Shown: positions 36,001 to 45,700 of the stretch, in pieces
How the letters are laid out: every line of letters starts with the position of its first letter
Numbering within the stretch: the first letter of the stretch is position 1
DNA from: Streptococcus sp. 29887
GTDB taxonomy: Bacteria > Bacillota > Bacilli > Lactobacillales > Streptococcaceae
Reading direction: 5' to 3'
DNA length: 64,000 nt
Assembly (NCBI RefSeq): GCF_032595075.1
Contig: NZ_CP118735.1
Coordinates: forward strand, 1,392,001 to 1,456,000
Translations under genes and position numbers: made by a program
The notes under the pieces: model-generated
The model's input: only the letters and a program-made list of their open reading frames with translations
The model's database searches: none
Told to the model about the DNA's origin: nothing

Positions 36001-36643
36001 CAGTTTCTTTTTCAGGCGTTTTTTGGGCTTCAGTAGACAATTTCTCTTCTGCTCTGCTATCTTTAAAATAGCCCACATAGACATAGCCTTCAATTTCAGC
36101 AGGCTCTGGCAAGGCCTGGCCTGCTGATCTTTCTACCGCATGGTTGAACTGAGCCAAAATATGACTGGTCAAGGCCGAGCTGGTTGGTGCCAAGAAGCTT
36201 GCACCAGTAGCCGCTAATAGAATAACACCTGCAAGCTCCTTCTTCCCTTTTTTGCCAATTTTTATGGCAAGAACAAGAAGAGAAATTCCAGCAAGGGCCA
36301 TTGCGCCTGTTTCCATAACACCTGTTTTCGGTAAAATTTCCGAACGACTGTTTGTACTTACAACAGTGGATGACTTGCTTGCTCCGACCGGACGATAGAC
36401 TAAATAATAATTAGCATCCGTCGCCTGTGCTAAACCTGGCAAATCCCGAATAATGAGCTCTTTTTCAGCCTCTGTTAATTCTTGCTCGGTTACATAAGTA
36501 TAGTTGATTGACTGAGCACTAACAGCAGGTGCAGCCGCCACGGAAGCAGCAAAAAATAGGCTTGCTACCGTTGCTGAAACAAGACCTACTGATAATTTAC
36601 GCAGTGAAAAACGCTCTTCTTTCTCATTGAAATGTTTCTTCAT
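30038..36643 (-). CDS. M26 zinc metalloprotease (IgA1 protease/Zmp family)
   Basis: A 2201-aa surface protease. In order: a signal peptide with YSIRK-like FSLRKLSVGLVSATVASLF; an LPKTG sorting motif unusually at 104-108, followed by two hydrophobic helices; seven G5 domains (about 240-880, recurring PFET...GTKP units); an M26 N-terminal beta-rich region; and a C-terminal catalytic part with the zinc site HEMVH at about residue 1848 plus a downstream Glu in GMEVYADG. This is the architecture of streptococcal IgA1 proteases and ZmpB/C, in which the N-terminal LPXTG anchors the protein after export. Which substrate this copy cuts cannot be read from sequence. It lies next to the IgM protease gene. 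Terminator follows. Confidence 0.9.
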   Translation of the reverse strand: MKKHFNEKEERFSLRKLSVGLVSATVASLFFAASVAAAPAVSAQSINYTYVTEQELTEAEKELIIRDLPGLAQATDANYYLVYRPVGASKSSTVVSTNSRSEILPKTGVMETGAMALAGISLLVLAIKIGKKGKKELAGVILLAATGASFLAPTSSALTSHILAQFNHAVERSAGQALPEPAEIEGYVYVGYFKDSRAEEKLSTEAQKTPEKETVKDTTEETVTEVPNTAPSHQLPTIEISEKIITKSEVIAFDTQTVENPALAEGTEKVIQEGQNGERTITIKQTFADGQLLKEEEVSSEISKTVTPKIIEIGTKKAEATIVTEVPQTAPTHELPAVAITEEVSSHTETISFETEEVYDDTLPEGTRQTVQAGQAGQKTFEVKKTFADGLLIKAEVLSETVSQAPVNQVVKIGTKPITTLPDTAPTHEVPAVVLTEDMITNTEAIPFETQVIYDDSLPEGTRNVEQVGKAGVQTTVIKNFYADGVLLKSEQVSSSVTSLPVTEIVRLGTKKADVVTTETEQDTKVLPFEISYQDDATLPVGEEKIVTAGQNGLATITTTYTVINGVRQANPTVTELVTTQPVAQVVARGTKPASPTPVEGTEAVKETVEIPFETKVSESADLYVGEEKVVTEGKNGSKNITTTYVTIDGVRQPNPTVTEKVTEEPTAKEVLKGTKPIEGTETDKETVAIAFKTKVSESADLYTDEEKVVVEGKDGSKEITTTYQTIKGVRQPNPTVTEKVLVEPTTKEVLKGTKPIEGTEEDKETVDIPFETEYIDAPTLLVGKTKVVTKGVNGSKTVTTTYQTIKGVRQENPTVTEEITKEPVKQVIARGTKVEKVPQVIITDLVENDDAKSATVSYKLTDETANFLRAVALLYDNTGALVQEQAITDPNGQLTLENLDFYTDYTVKTKIFYTMAEQEQSSEQETILDSMRQFDLVYKKIEIKDIDAVTVYRRKNGSYIGQEFLEDLPTSTDELFIKVTSDRFKEVYLPVSSVEETSLDGKTVFKLVSSFDELVQDKNAQYLPNREFYIPKMVTDTNTYTSFKALIDAMKANSKGTFKLGAHLDANEVPVGDVASYVQNFSGSLDGVNDGYAFSINNLKAPLFFNLSGTVQNLDIKNANLSTSTTNPLATLSVNANGAKVTNVAVEANLKGPHNVSGLIQSATNTTIKDVSFKGSIETTGTGASLTGGILGNGVLSSVGNAKVDATITIPGNNSQFAGGIVGRTMLAYDVPGSVYNSYATGSIVTTGSEATIGGIAGSNQVAGPLAAHVGSLTNVVNSMTGPSSLVGLVVNATGKIKDAASTVGDTLANVATISQGDATAKVQAMGIQATLEDSKPLNLNPYSVNYLTLDKAQADHETAYYNMEKILPFYNKELLVYYGNKIATDDKLNRVRLLDVVPMKDTAFIADVHTEKANINKIMLHYADGTVDYKSVSYKEDFKNNHVVEYTIAGTDLIYTPESFLNDRSSLVNDLVSSLSTVVLDSEAMKAVVNYPTKLDANRQTGTAKDFYFGESFDQVKANLESNVRKILVASLNGQGQASEAYIKEKITDNKEAFLLGLTYLNRWYDINYGDVNTKELTIFEPDFFGNDAASALDMILAIGNGGYEVLRAHNNVSTYSSIIGKQNNKASLFDMVEAYRKLFLPNLSDNDWFKQTTKAYIVESKSQVAEAAAKQESAEKHSKYALAVYDKITNPAWEYRQMLLPLLTLPQEDIFIISNMNTLAVGSYEHYVDDYKDPAKRDSVRQLVDKAAEMQRDNADFWYKILDEENRDKLFRTVLNNEGFLMNGPDGQKVYRNLLADVDAIQDYYGPINKWYAEGGTKTAYANGKETFYVLYNMLDNYGTTLYTHEMVHNQDGSTYLKGYGRRMGQGMEVYADGLLQNVSSVDRTILGFNAVFNSDAANRVHVGDPTARFNSEADFNQYFHNQFDVLYLLDYIEGMTVLEKPNTVKKDWFLKLENYYIQENGKDTHAGNRMTPLTEEDATKLTTFDDLINGSIIDRYGYQSAKYDQNLQRNGYYSVPMFAGNYSALSNPNGSPGDFMFRRMAFELIAAKGYTDGFIPYASNQLSDYAMSQNSITYDTWNKKNTGLITDKHVFDQVFNGQYASWEEFKKAMFMERVDKAQAGKLKPFTIQYELGVANSTKEVSIASYDDLQRLIREAIDADIQNKSYGSDKSRLSTLKIKIYQALMNSTNDFRTSIFNP

Positions 36644-36785
36644 TATCTCTCAAATCCCCTTAAAAATATACCCTTCCATTATACTCTCTCAAGGATAAGG
36701 AAACAAGTATTACGGCTTACTGGCTACCGAAAAGCTTCTATTTGAAGCATTACAGTAGACACATACTTAATCTGACGTGCAACTA

Positions 36786-36842
36786 AAAAACGAATGAGCA
36801 ATACTGAATAACATATCTTACTCATCATCACCATTCGTTTTT
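36786..36842 (-). terminator. Possible terminator after IdeSsuis gene
   Basis: AAAAACGAATG (36832-36842 region, complement strand) faces CATTCGTTTTT (36786-36797 region) with a ~35-nt loop; T residues follow on the minus strand. Long loop, so moderate support. Confidence 0.45.
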
Positions 36843-36892
36843 CAATCTCATTATTTTAGTTGTGAACTGATGTCCATTAAGCACCAATAACA

Positions 36893-39868
36893 TCAATCTC
36901 TCTTTAAAATAGAGGAAGCCAGTAGCCAGTAACTAATAATAGTCGTTACTAGAAGAACTATTACCACTAAATTTGGAAGGGAAACCAATTCATTTTCACC
37001 AGCCATCACCGTTCTTAGGAGTTCTTTAGCAGTTGCCAAACCAAAATGCTCTTCTTTCTGTTTACTCGATAAGTCATTTTCTGAAGTATCTACTTTTTTT
37101 GTTTCAGCTATTCCCTCCTCAAGCATCACTTCTGATGAATAGTCTAAAGCATGGGGCTCTCCCTCGGCCTTCATTTGATTACCTACCGGCTCATCGATAA
37201 GGCTGGTGAGAATATTCCTATCTGAGTGAATAGTTTCGACCTGTTGAGTGCCTAGCCAACTTTCTTCACTTTCTACTGACCACTCTTTCAAACCTACTAA
37301 ATCTACCACTAACACCTTCTCAGGAAGTAAAGAAACCGAAGGGCCTTTAATGGATAACTCGCCGACTGGAAGGCTATGTGAAACTGAAGAACCCTTAACA
37401 AATAGTTCCCCAACTGGAAGGGAGTGTGAAACAGAAGGACCTTTAACAAATAATTCTCCTACTGGGAGGCTATGTGAAACTGAAGAACCCTTTGAAAATA
37501 TTTCTCCTACTGGGAGGCTATGTGAAACTGATGAACCTTTAACAGATATCTCACCTACTGGGAGGCTATGTGAAACTGAAGAGCCCTTAACAAATAATTC
37601 TCCTACTGGGAGGCTGTGTGAAACTGAAGGACCTTTAACAAATAATTCTCCTACTGGGAGGCTATGTGAAACTGAAGAACCCTTTGAAAATATTTCTCCT
37701 ACTGGGAGGCTGTGTGAAATCGAAGGACCTTTAACAGATAGTTCCCCTACTGGGAGGCTATGTGAAACTGATGAACCTTTAACAGATATCTCTCCTACTG
37801 GAAGGCTATGTGAAACTGAAGGACCTTTTACAAATAGTTCCCCAACTGGAAGGCTATGTGAAACTGATGAACCCTTTACAAATAATTCCCCAACTGGAAG
37901 GCTATGTGAAACTGATGAACCCTTTGCAAATATCTCTCCTACTGGAAGGCTATGTGAAACTGAAGAACCTTTAACAGATATCTCACCTACTGGAAGGCTG
38001 TGTGAAACTGAAGAGCCCTTAACAGATATTTCTCCTACTGGGAGGCTGTGTGAAACTGAAGAGCCCTTAACAAATAGTTCCCCAACTGGAAGGCTATGAG
38101 AAACTGAAGAGCCCTTTGCAAATATTTCTCCTACTGGAAGGCTGTGTGAAACCGAGGAACCTTTAACAGATAATTGGCCTACAGGGAGATTGTAACGAAG
38201 GGAAGGACCTTTGGCTGTAAGTTCTCCTACTGGAAGCAACCTAAAGACCGAGGTACTTTTGGCAACTAATTGCTCCTGAGCTAGTTCTTGTAAACTTTGC
38301 AGAGCGGACTGCAGGACTTCAGTCAAAACCTGCTTTTCCCTAACTTGATTGATTTGCTCCAGACCCTCAAGATATGTTTCTTCGATTAGGGCAATATAAG
38401 ACCTTTCTTCCTTCTCCGAAAAACCCTCTTGATCACGAATAGCTTGGTGTAAGACTAATTTAGCTTCAGAAAGCTTCTGTCTGGCAGTCTGTTTTTCATC
38501 TTCCAATCCATTGAAATAAGTTTCCCAGTGCTTCCTACCAAGATTGATGGTATGAACGTAGTCCAAGTTTGAACCAAAAGAATTTCTGACAACATTATTA
38601 TTCAGACGAGGATTTCCAGAAGTATCCTGGGTAATACCCATTCGTTTCAAGCCAATGGGACCATGCTGATCATCAGAATCCGTAATGTAGACCGCACGAA
38701 TTTGCCCCTTATCATCATACTCTGCTCCCCATACCGTTACAATATGAGTAGTCGTCCCAAAGGTTCTATAGGACAGGCCAAGCAAGCTTTGATTTTCTAA
38801 GTTGGTTCGAACCAAATTCCCAAAATAGCGGTAATCTCCACTAAACATTCGGTCAGTCAGCTTTTTCTCGTGAAAGACCTCATGGAAAAAACCACCCCGT
38901 TTATCTGGCACTAAATCTGGATTTTCTAAATTGACCCCTCCATGATTTTTAGGGGAGTAGCCATTGATAAATAAGTCCACCAAAGCATCAGACACAAAAC
39001 CATTCAAGCGGTGCCCATAGTAGGTCTTGAAAAGATTAAAAATACGGCTATTTTGTTGGTCTTCAAAAGAATTTGGATAGCGTCGTACATCCGTCAAAGG
39101 ATAATCTTGCTGATTTTCTGCTGAACTATATTTTTCCTCAATGAAACGCTGAACATAAGGACCATTCTGTTCCAACCACCAATGCAACATATTAGAAGAA
39201 ACGGCAGCAAAACACAAGTTCAAATCTTCTAAGGAAGCATCCAAGCTCTTATTAGCATCATAATAACCCTTTCCGGCTTCATAAGGCATGGTATACTCAA
39301 TGAATTCTCCCGTTACTTCTTTTTTAAAATCACCACCTTGCCCCATGCTAGGAGGCGTTATACCTTGTGCCCAAATAATTTCTCTGTACTGACCATCTTC
39401 GCTAGTATAAAGACTGATAGGCTGTTCAACCACATCTTTCTGGACTGCTACTGGTAGATTAGAAGGGTGGCTACTATCTTCGTGCTCAGGGATGACCATC
39501 GTTTCCAAGTCTGCATGGATTTCGATACTTGTAGGATCTAAAAGCTGATCAACATTCGGTTCAAGCAACTCATTTTCCTGCTCAGAAGGGGCTACTTCAT
39601 TCTCACTAGCTTGAGCTAGGTTGTCACTTCCCACTAAAACATTCAGACCTGTAAGCGCGCCATCATTCTCTTGCTCTTCTTCTGCCTCCTCTATGATTTC
39701 AATCGTATGTGGAACCAAGCCGTTCTCCACCTGGACAGCTTCTCCTTCCAAAGCAGAAAGCATTTCTGCCTTGGCAGATAGAGTAAATTGATGGGTAAGA
39801 AAAAGAAAAGCTACTGGAACTAAACCAACTGCTAGTTTTCTCAACGAAAAACGAATGTGAATGCCCAT
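36893..39868 (-). CDS. ideSsuis: IdeSsuis-type IgM-degrading cysteine protease (C66)
   Basis: A 991-aa secreted protein. A signal peptide (FSLRKLAVGLVPVAFLFL) and a variable acidic part are followed by an IdeS/Mac-1 C66 domain (about 160-450). Catalytic residues are visible: Cys219 in LNLCFAAVSSNMLHWW, His375 in TTTHIVTVWG, Asp397 in YITDSDD. A helical linker follows, then about 19 tandem 16-residue repeats (consensus KGSSVSHSLPVGELFV), an acidic spacer and a C-terminal membrane helix with a short basic end. IdeSsuis cleaves porcine IgM and helps complement evasion in S. suis. The published enzyme is about 1140 aa; the shorter form here reflects repeat number and other length variation. Confidence 0.93.
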   Translation of the reverse strand: MGIHIRFSLRKLAVGLVPVAFLFLTHQFTLSAKAEMLSALEGEAVQVENGLVPHTIEIIEEAEEEQENDGALTGLNVLVGSDNLAQASENEVAPSEQENELLEPNVDQLLDPTSIEIHADLETMVIPEHEDSSHPSNLPVAVQKDVVEQPISLYTSEDGQYREIIWAQGITPPSMGQGGDFKKEVTGEFIEYTMPYEAGKGYYDANKSLDASLEDLNLCFAAVSSNMLHWWLEQNGPYVQRFIEEKYSSAENQQDYPLTDVRRYPNSFEDQQNSRIFNLFKTYYGHRLNGFVSDALVDLFINGYSPKNHGGVNLENPDLVPDKRGGFFHEVFHEKKLTDRMFSGDYRYFGNLVRTNLENQSLLGLSYRTFGTTTHIVTVWGAEYDDKGQIRAVYITDSDDQHGPIGLKRMGITQDTSGNPRLNNNVVRNSFGSNLDYVHTINLGRKHWETYFNGLEDEKQTARQKLSEAKLVLHQAIRDQEGFSEKEERSYIALIEETYLEGLEQINQVREKQVLTEVLQSALQSLQELAQEQLVAKSTSVFRLLPVGELTAKGPSLRYNLPVGQLSVKGSSVSHSLPVGEIFAKGSSVSHSLPVGELFVKGSSVSHSLPVGEISVKGSSVSHSLPVGEISVKGSSVSHSLPVGEIFAKGSSVSHSLPVGELFVKGSSVSHSLPVGELFVKGPSVSHSLPVGEISVKGSSVSHSLPVGELSVKGPSISHSLPVGEIFSKGSSVSHSLPVGELFVKGPSVSHSLPVGELFVKGSSVSHSLPVGEISVKGSSVSHSLPVGEIFSKGSSVSHSLPVGELFVKGPSVSHSLPVGELFVKGSSVSHSLPVGELSIKGPSVSLLPEKVLVVDLVGLKEWSVESEESWLGTQQVETIHSDRNILTSLIDEPVGNQMKAEGEPHALDYSSEVMLEEGIAETKKVDTSENDLSSKQKEEHFGLATAKELLRTVMAGENELVSLPNLVVIVLLVTTIISYWLLASSILKRD
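37330..38240. repeat. 48-bp tandem repeat array in IdeSsuis gene
   Basis: About 19 units of 48 bp (16 codons): 17 with SHSLPVGE and two degenerate ones at the N-terminal side. Variants differ at a few positions (S/P at residue 3, L/I-F/S-V/A/S at the end) and recur out of order, which suggests repeated slippage or recombination. Confidence 0.95.
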
Positions 39869-40040
39869 ATGTCCATCTCTTTCAACTTATTCACCTCATA
39901 TTATATCAATACAATTTGAATTTTGCAAAATCATACCACATATTCAAAAAAGCCTATCATTCAAGCTAAGGACTTGATAGAATTGAAGTTATTGATGAAT
40001 TACCTTTATAATTTGCCCCAAAAATGCCCCAAAACGAAAA

Positions 40041-40085
40041 TAAAACCTATTGCACAACGCAGAAACGTTGATACAATAGGCTTTT
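40041..40085 (-). terminator. pyk terminator
   Basis: CCTATTG/CAATAGG outer stem (40046-40052, 40074-40080) with an inner CAACG/CGTTG stem, followed by TTTTA on the minus strand; 11 nt past the pyk stop. Confidence 0.8.
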
Positions 40086-40095
40086 TCTTTATACA

Positions 40096-41601
40096 TTATT
40101 TTACAGTGCGGACACGCATAGTGTTTGTTGAACCAGCAACACCTACTGGAACACCAGCTACAATAACAATGTCATCACCTGATTGAACAAGACCTTGCTC
40201 TTTAGCAACTTTCTCAGCCAATTCAAACATATCATCTGTAGATGCAGGCTTTTCAGTCACAACTGGAATAACACCCCAGTTCAACATCATTGATTTTTGA
40301 ACCTTCTCTGTGAAGGTGATTGCCAAGATGTCAGAATCTGGACGATATTTAGAAATAGCACGTGCTGAGTAACCAGTTTCAGTAACTGTAACAACCAACT
40401 TGATGTTCATTGAGTGACAAGCATCTTTAACTGCTGATGCAACTACTTCTGTCTTAGAAGCACGGTTGAAGTTATCAGAGTTCAAACGACCATACTCGCT
40501 CAAAAGAGTTTGTGCATTCTTAGCGATAGTTGCCATTGTGCGTACAGACTCAACTGGGTATTTACCGTTTGCAGACTCACCAGAAAGCATTGTAGCATCA
40601 GTACCGTCGATAACAGCGTTAAATACGTCTGAAACTTCTGAACGAGTTGCACGTGGTTTTTCAGTCATTGTTTCCAACATGTTTGTTGCTGTAATCACTG
40701 CTTTACCAGCTGCGTTTACTTTCTTGATGATCATTTTTTGGTAAACTGGAACCATTTCAAATGGTACTTCGATACCCATGTCACCACGAGCAATCATGAT
40801 ACCATCTGAAGCTTCAATGATTTCATCAATGTTGTCGATACCTTGTTGGTTTTCAATTTTTGAGAAGAGTTGAACGTGCTCGTTACCAGTCTCTTTAAGA
40901 ATGTTACGAACTTCTTCAACGTCTTTTGCAGAACGAACGAATGAAATAGCGATAAAGTTCAAACCTTGCTCCAAACCGAAGCGGATGTCTGCGTTATCAC
41001 GATCTGCAAGCGCTGGGAAAGGAATTTTAGTGTAAGGGATGTTTACACCTTTTTGTTTAGCAATAACGCCGTCGTTTTCAACAACTACTACAAATTCACG
41101 TTTTTCAGCATCTTTTTCAACAACAGTCAAGCCAAGCTTACCATCATCAACAAGAACTTGTTTACCAACTTCAACATCATCAAAGACATCCAAGCCACCA
41201 GCAACGTTCAAAGCGATTACTTCGCGAGTTGACTTGATACCTTGCTTAGTTGCAACACGGATTTTCTCACCAGTTGTGTAAGCAAACTCTTTGGCATCAC
41301 CTTCAAACAATTCTGTACGGATTTCTGGACCTTTTGTATCCAACAAGAAACCAACTTTTTTACCAGCGATTTCTTCTGCACGACGTACAGTCGCCATACG
41401 ATCACCTTGCTCTTGGTGGTCACCATGTGAGAAGTTGAAACGGAATACGTTAGCACCTTCAGTAATCAATTGGGCAATATTTTTTGCTGAAGCTTCTACA
41501 TCTAGTTTTTCACCCCAGTAACCATCTTCACCGAATTTTTTACCGCCACGGATTTCTACCGCAGGACCAAGGGTTGCAACGATTTTTACACGTTTATTCA
41601 T
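40096..41601 (-). CDS. pyk: Pyruvate kinase
   Basis: A 501-aa glycolytic enzyme that makes pyruvate and ATP from phosphoenolpyruvate and ADP. KIVATLGPA at the start, the metal and substrate site MIARGDMGIEVP (about 245-256) and ATNMLETM (about 285-292) are intact, and the C-terminal regulatory domain is complete. AAGGAG precedes the ATG. It follows pfkA by 63 nt in the conserved streptococcal pfkA-pyk operon. Confidence 0.97.
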   Translation of the reverse strand: MNKRVKIVATLGPAVEIRGGKKFGEDGYWGEKLDVEASAKNIAQLITEGANVFRFNFSHGDHQEQGDRMATVRRAEEIAGKKVGFLLDTKGPEIRTELFEGDAKEFAYTTGEKIRVATKQGIKSTREVIALNVAGGLDVFDDVEVGKQVLVDDGKLGLTVVEKDAEKREFVVVVENDGVIAKQKGVNIPYTKIPFPALADRDNADIRFGLEQGLNFIAISFVRSAKDVEEVRNILKETGNEHVQLFSKIENQQGIDNIDEIIEASDGIMIARGDMGIEVPFEMVPVYQKMIIKKVNAAGKAVITATNMLETMTEKPRATRSEVSDVFNAVIDGTDATMLSGESANGKYPVESVRTMATIAKNAQTLLSEYGRLNSDNFNRASKTEVVASAVKDACHSMNIKLVVTVTETGYSARAISKYRPDSDILAITFTEKVQKSMMLNWGVIPVVTEKPASTDDMFELAEKVAKEQGLVQSGDDIVIVAGVPVGVAGSTNTMRVRTVK

Positions 41602-41664
41602 CTAACAAAAACTCCTTTTAAATATACTGGTCTTATGACCCTAGTTAACAAATGTATTCAGAAA

Positions 41665-42696
<1,032 letters not shown>

Positions 42697-42757
42697 TCAA
42701 TTTAACTGCCTTATTATAACACACTTAGGCAGAACTTGCTTGACTTTTTGCCATTTT

Positions 42758-45700
42758 TTAACGAAAAACCGTTTTCATGACGAATTCTCTCAACTCTTCC
42801 TCTAATTGAGGCGTTTTCATAACCTTATAATGCTCCGCTTGAATAGTCTGATTGGAATCTTGATAGTGGAGAATAACCGGAGTACTTCCCTTATATTTTT
42901 CCAAAATCCGAGCAACTGCATGGTCATGCTCCTTGTTCTCCAACAAAATCCAAAATTTTTCCAGACTGACTGGCTCCAATTGTTCTAAAACCAGTTGCAT
43001 TTGTCCATCTCGCTCCTGTACCCTTCCTGTCATGTAGGCAATTGTTCCTTCTCTCAGGTCTTGAGAAAATTGACGATAGCTTTCTGGAAAGAGTGTCACA
43101 TCTAGCTTTCTCTTGGTATCGGTTACCTGGAGAAAGGCCATCTGTTCACCTGTTTTCTTAGTCCGAATCAAGCGGATGGATTGAATTTGTACTAGGATGG
43201 TCACCCGACTAGTAGCCACCAAATCAGTTAGGTCTGTAAGAGCTCGCTTGGACTCACGGCAGATGTTGACCAGGGGATGTGGACTAATGCCAACTCCCAA
43301 CAAGCCCTGTTCCAATTCGAATTTTTCAGCCTCACTAAAATCCTCTGCCTCTGTCCAGCTATAATTTTCCTCCGCAAAAAAGGTCCCAAATGCCTCAGCA
43401 AAAACAAAGAGATTGTCTAGGTTTTCTAAAATTTTCTTTCTATTGCTTTCAAACTCATCAAACAAACCGATTTGAATAAGAGGGACCAACAGTTCTTTCT
43501 TCTTATAATTGTCAGGAAGCTTCAAGACAAAATCTTCCACAGACTTGTATGGTCGTTGGTCCAGTATCCAGAGGGCAAAATCCTTGGGTAGGCCCTTCAA
43601 GGTTTTCAAGCCCAGAAAAATCTGGTCCTTGTCAAACTTATCATAGTAGGGTACGGTATTGATAGATAACTTGGCAACTTTAAAGTCAAATTGCAAGGCA
43701 TCTTCAATATATGCACTGCTTGAATGATTGAGCATGACGTCAAAGAAGACATCTGGATAATGGCTCTTAAAGTAGGCCATCTGAAAGGCTAGGGCCGAAT
43801 AGGCATAGGCATGACTGCGGTTGAAACCGTAACCTGCAAACTTGGCCATCATGGTAAAAATTTCTCTGGCTTTTCCTTCTTCATGCCCCCGCTCACGCGC
43901 ACCTGCCAGAAACTCGTTTTCCATAGCCTGCATTTCTTGGACATTTTTCTTGGACATGGCCCTACGAAGCAAGTCGGCTTTCCCCAATGTAAAACCTGCA
44001 TAGACCTGAGCTATCTGCATAACCTGCTCCTGATAGAGCATGATGCCGTAGGTCCCTTCCAAAATCGGTGCAATGGAGGGATCCAGCAGGTCAATTCTTT
44101 CCTGCCCATGTTTGCGTTTGACAAAATTATCCGAATAATCACTGGCCCCTGGTCGGTTCAAACTGGTTGTTGCTACCACATCCTCAAAACGCTCCGGGCG
44201 AACCCGTTGTAACAGGCTAATGGCACCCGGTTGTTCAAACTGGAAAATCCCCTTGGTCTTGCCCGCTGCAAAGAGTTCCAAGGTTTTTCTATCTTCTAAA
44301 TCAATCTGGGCAATGTCAATTTCCTTCTGGTAACGCTCTCGAACCCCTTCTGCCATTTTTTGTACAAAGGTCAGATTTCGCAAACCAAGAAAATCCATCT
44401 TGAGCAAGCCATTGGCCTCTACTGCATGGGCGTCATACTGGGTCACCAGCATATCATCCCCTATTTTCAAGGGAATGGTATTTGTCAATTCCTCGTCACT
44501 CATGACCACACCGGCTGCATGAATGGAGGTCTGGCGAGGTTGGCCCTCTATTTGCTGGGCAATGGCAAAGGCTTTTTGGTACTCGATTTTACTATTGATA
44601 ATCTGTCGGAAGGCTGCGTTACGTTGATATGCTGAAGAAAGATTATCCTTAAATGAGATTTTCTTTGTAATATTGGTCAACTCATACTCAGGTGTCCCGA
44701 ATCGTTTGAACACATCGCGGATGGCCTGCTTGGCACCAAAGGTTGAATAGGTCACGATCTGGGCAGCGTGGGTCGAACCATAGCGGTCCCGCACATAACG
44801 AATAAAGTCAGGGCGATGAATATCTGGAATATCAATATCAATATCCGGCATGCTATAGCGTTCATTATTTAAAAAACGTTCAAAGAGTAGCTGGTGTTTA
44901 ACGGGGTCAATGCCCGTAATATTCAAGGCGTAGGCAACCAAGCTCCCCACCGCAGAACCACGTCCCATACCCATATAGTAGCCTTGACTACGTCCAAATC
45001 GGAGCAGGTCCCAGACAATCAAAAAATAATCATCAAAGCCCATCTCATGAATAATGGACAACTCTCTTTCCAGGCGTTCCTGATAGACAGCCCCCGTCAA
45101 TCCTTTTTCTTCCAAGCCCTGATAGGCTTTCTCCTGCAATTCTTCCACCGCAGGTCGCTCACGGTTGAAACGAGGTAACTTCAAGTCTGTATCTAATTGA
45201 TAAGAAATACCTGCTACCAAGTCACGCAGATTGTCTACCGCCTGAGGAAAGCGACTGGAAAATAGACTGGTTAAACTATCCGCAGATAAAAGAATTTGTC
45301 GCTTATCCAAATCCGCCACTTGATTGAGTGGTACATTATCCCGAATAGCATGAAGAACCTGCAAGCTCTCCAACTGGTTCTCCTCGAAAAAACGAACCGT
45401 ATGGATGGGAAGAATAGGGCCATGAAAATCTTGAACAGGTGTATCCCTTGTCACTCCGACATAATAATCTAGTCCAATATCCAGCTCTTCAATCCCTGAA
45501 AAGTAGGGAATGATGATAGCGATATCCACTAAATACTGGCGAATAGCTTCAAAGTTATCCTGTCCAGTCATTTTTGCAGTCGATATTTTCAAGAGATTTC
45601 GATAGCCCTTGGTGGTCAAGGCAATCAACTGAGTTGTCAATTCTCGCTCTCGCCCCTCCAACTGCCAGTCCAATTCACAGCCGATGATTGGCTGTATTCC

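Noticed and set aside
37248..38099. Long antisense open frame over the IdeSsuis repeats
   Set aside because: It arises only because the 48-bp unit lacks a stop in that frame; no ribosome site and highly repetitive product.
39923..40095. Possible phage-integrase 3' scar upstream of IdeSsuis
   Set aside because: The few residues resembling an integrase tail are too short and overlap the pyk terminator; no att repeat seen.
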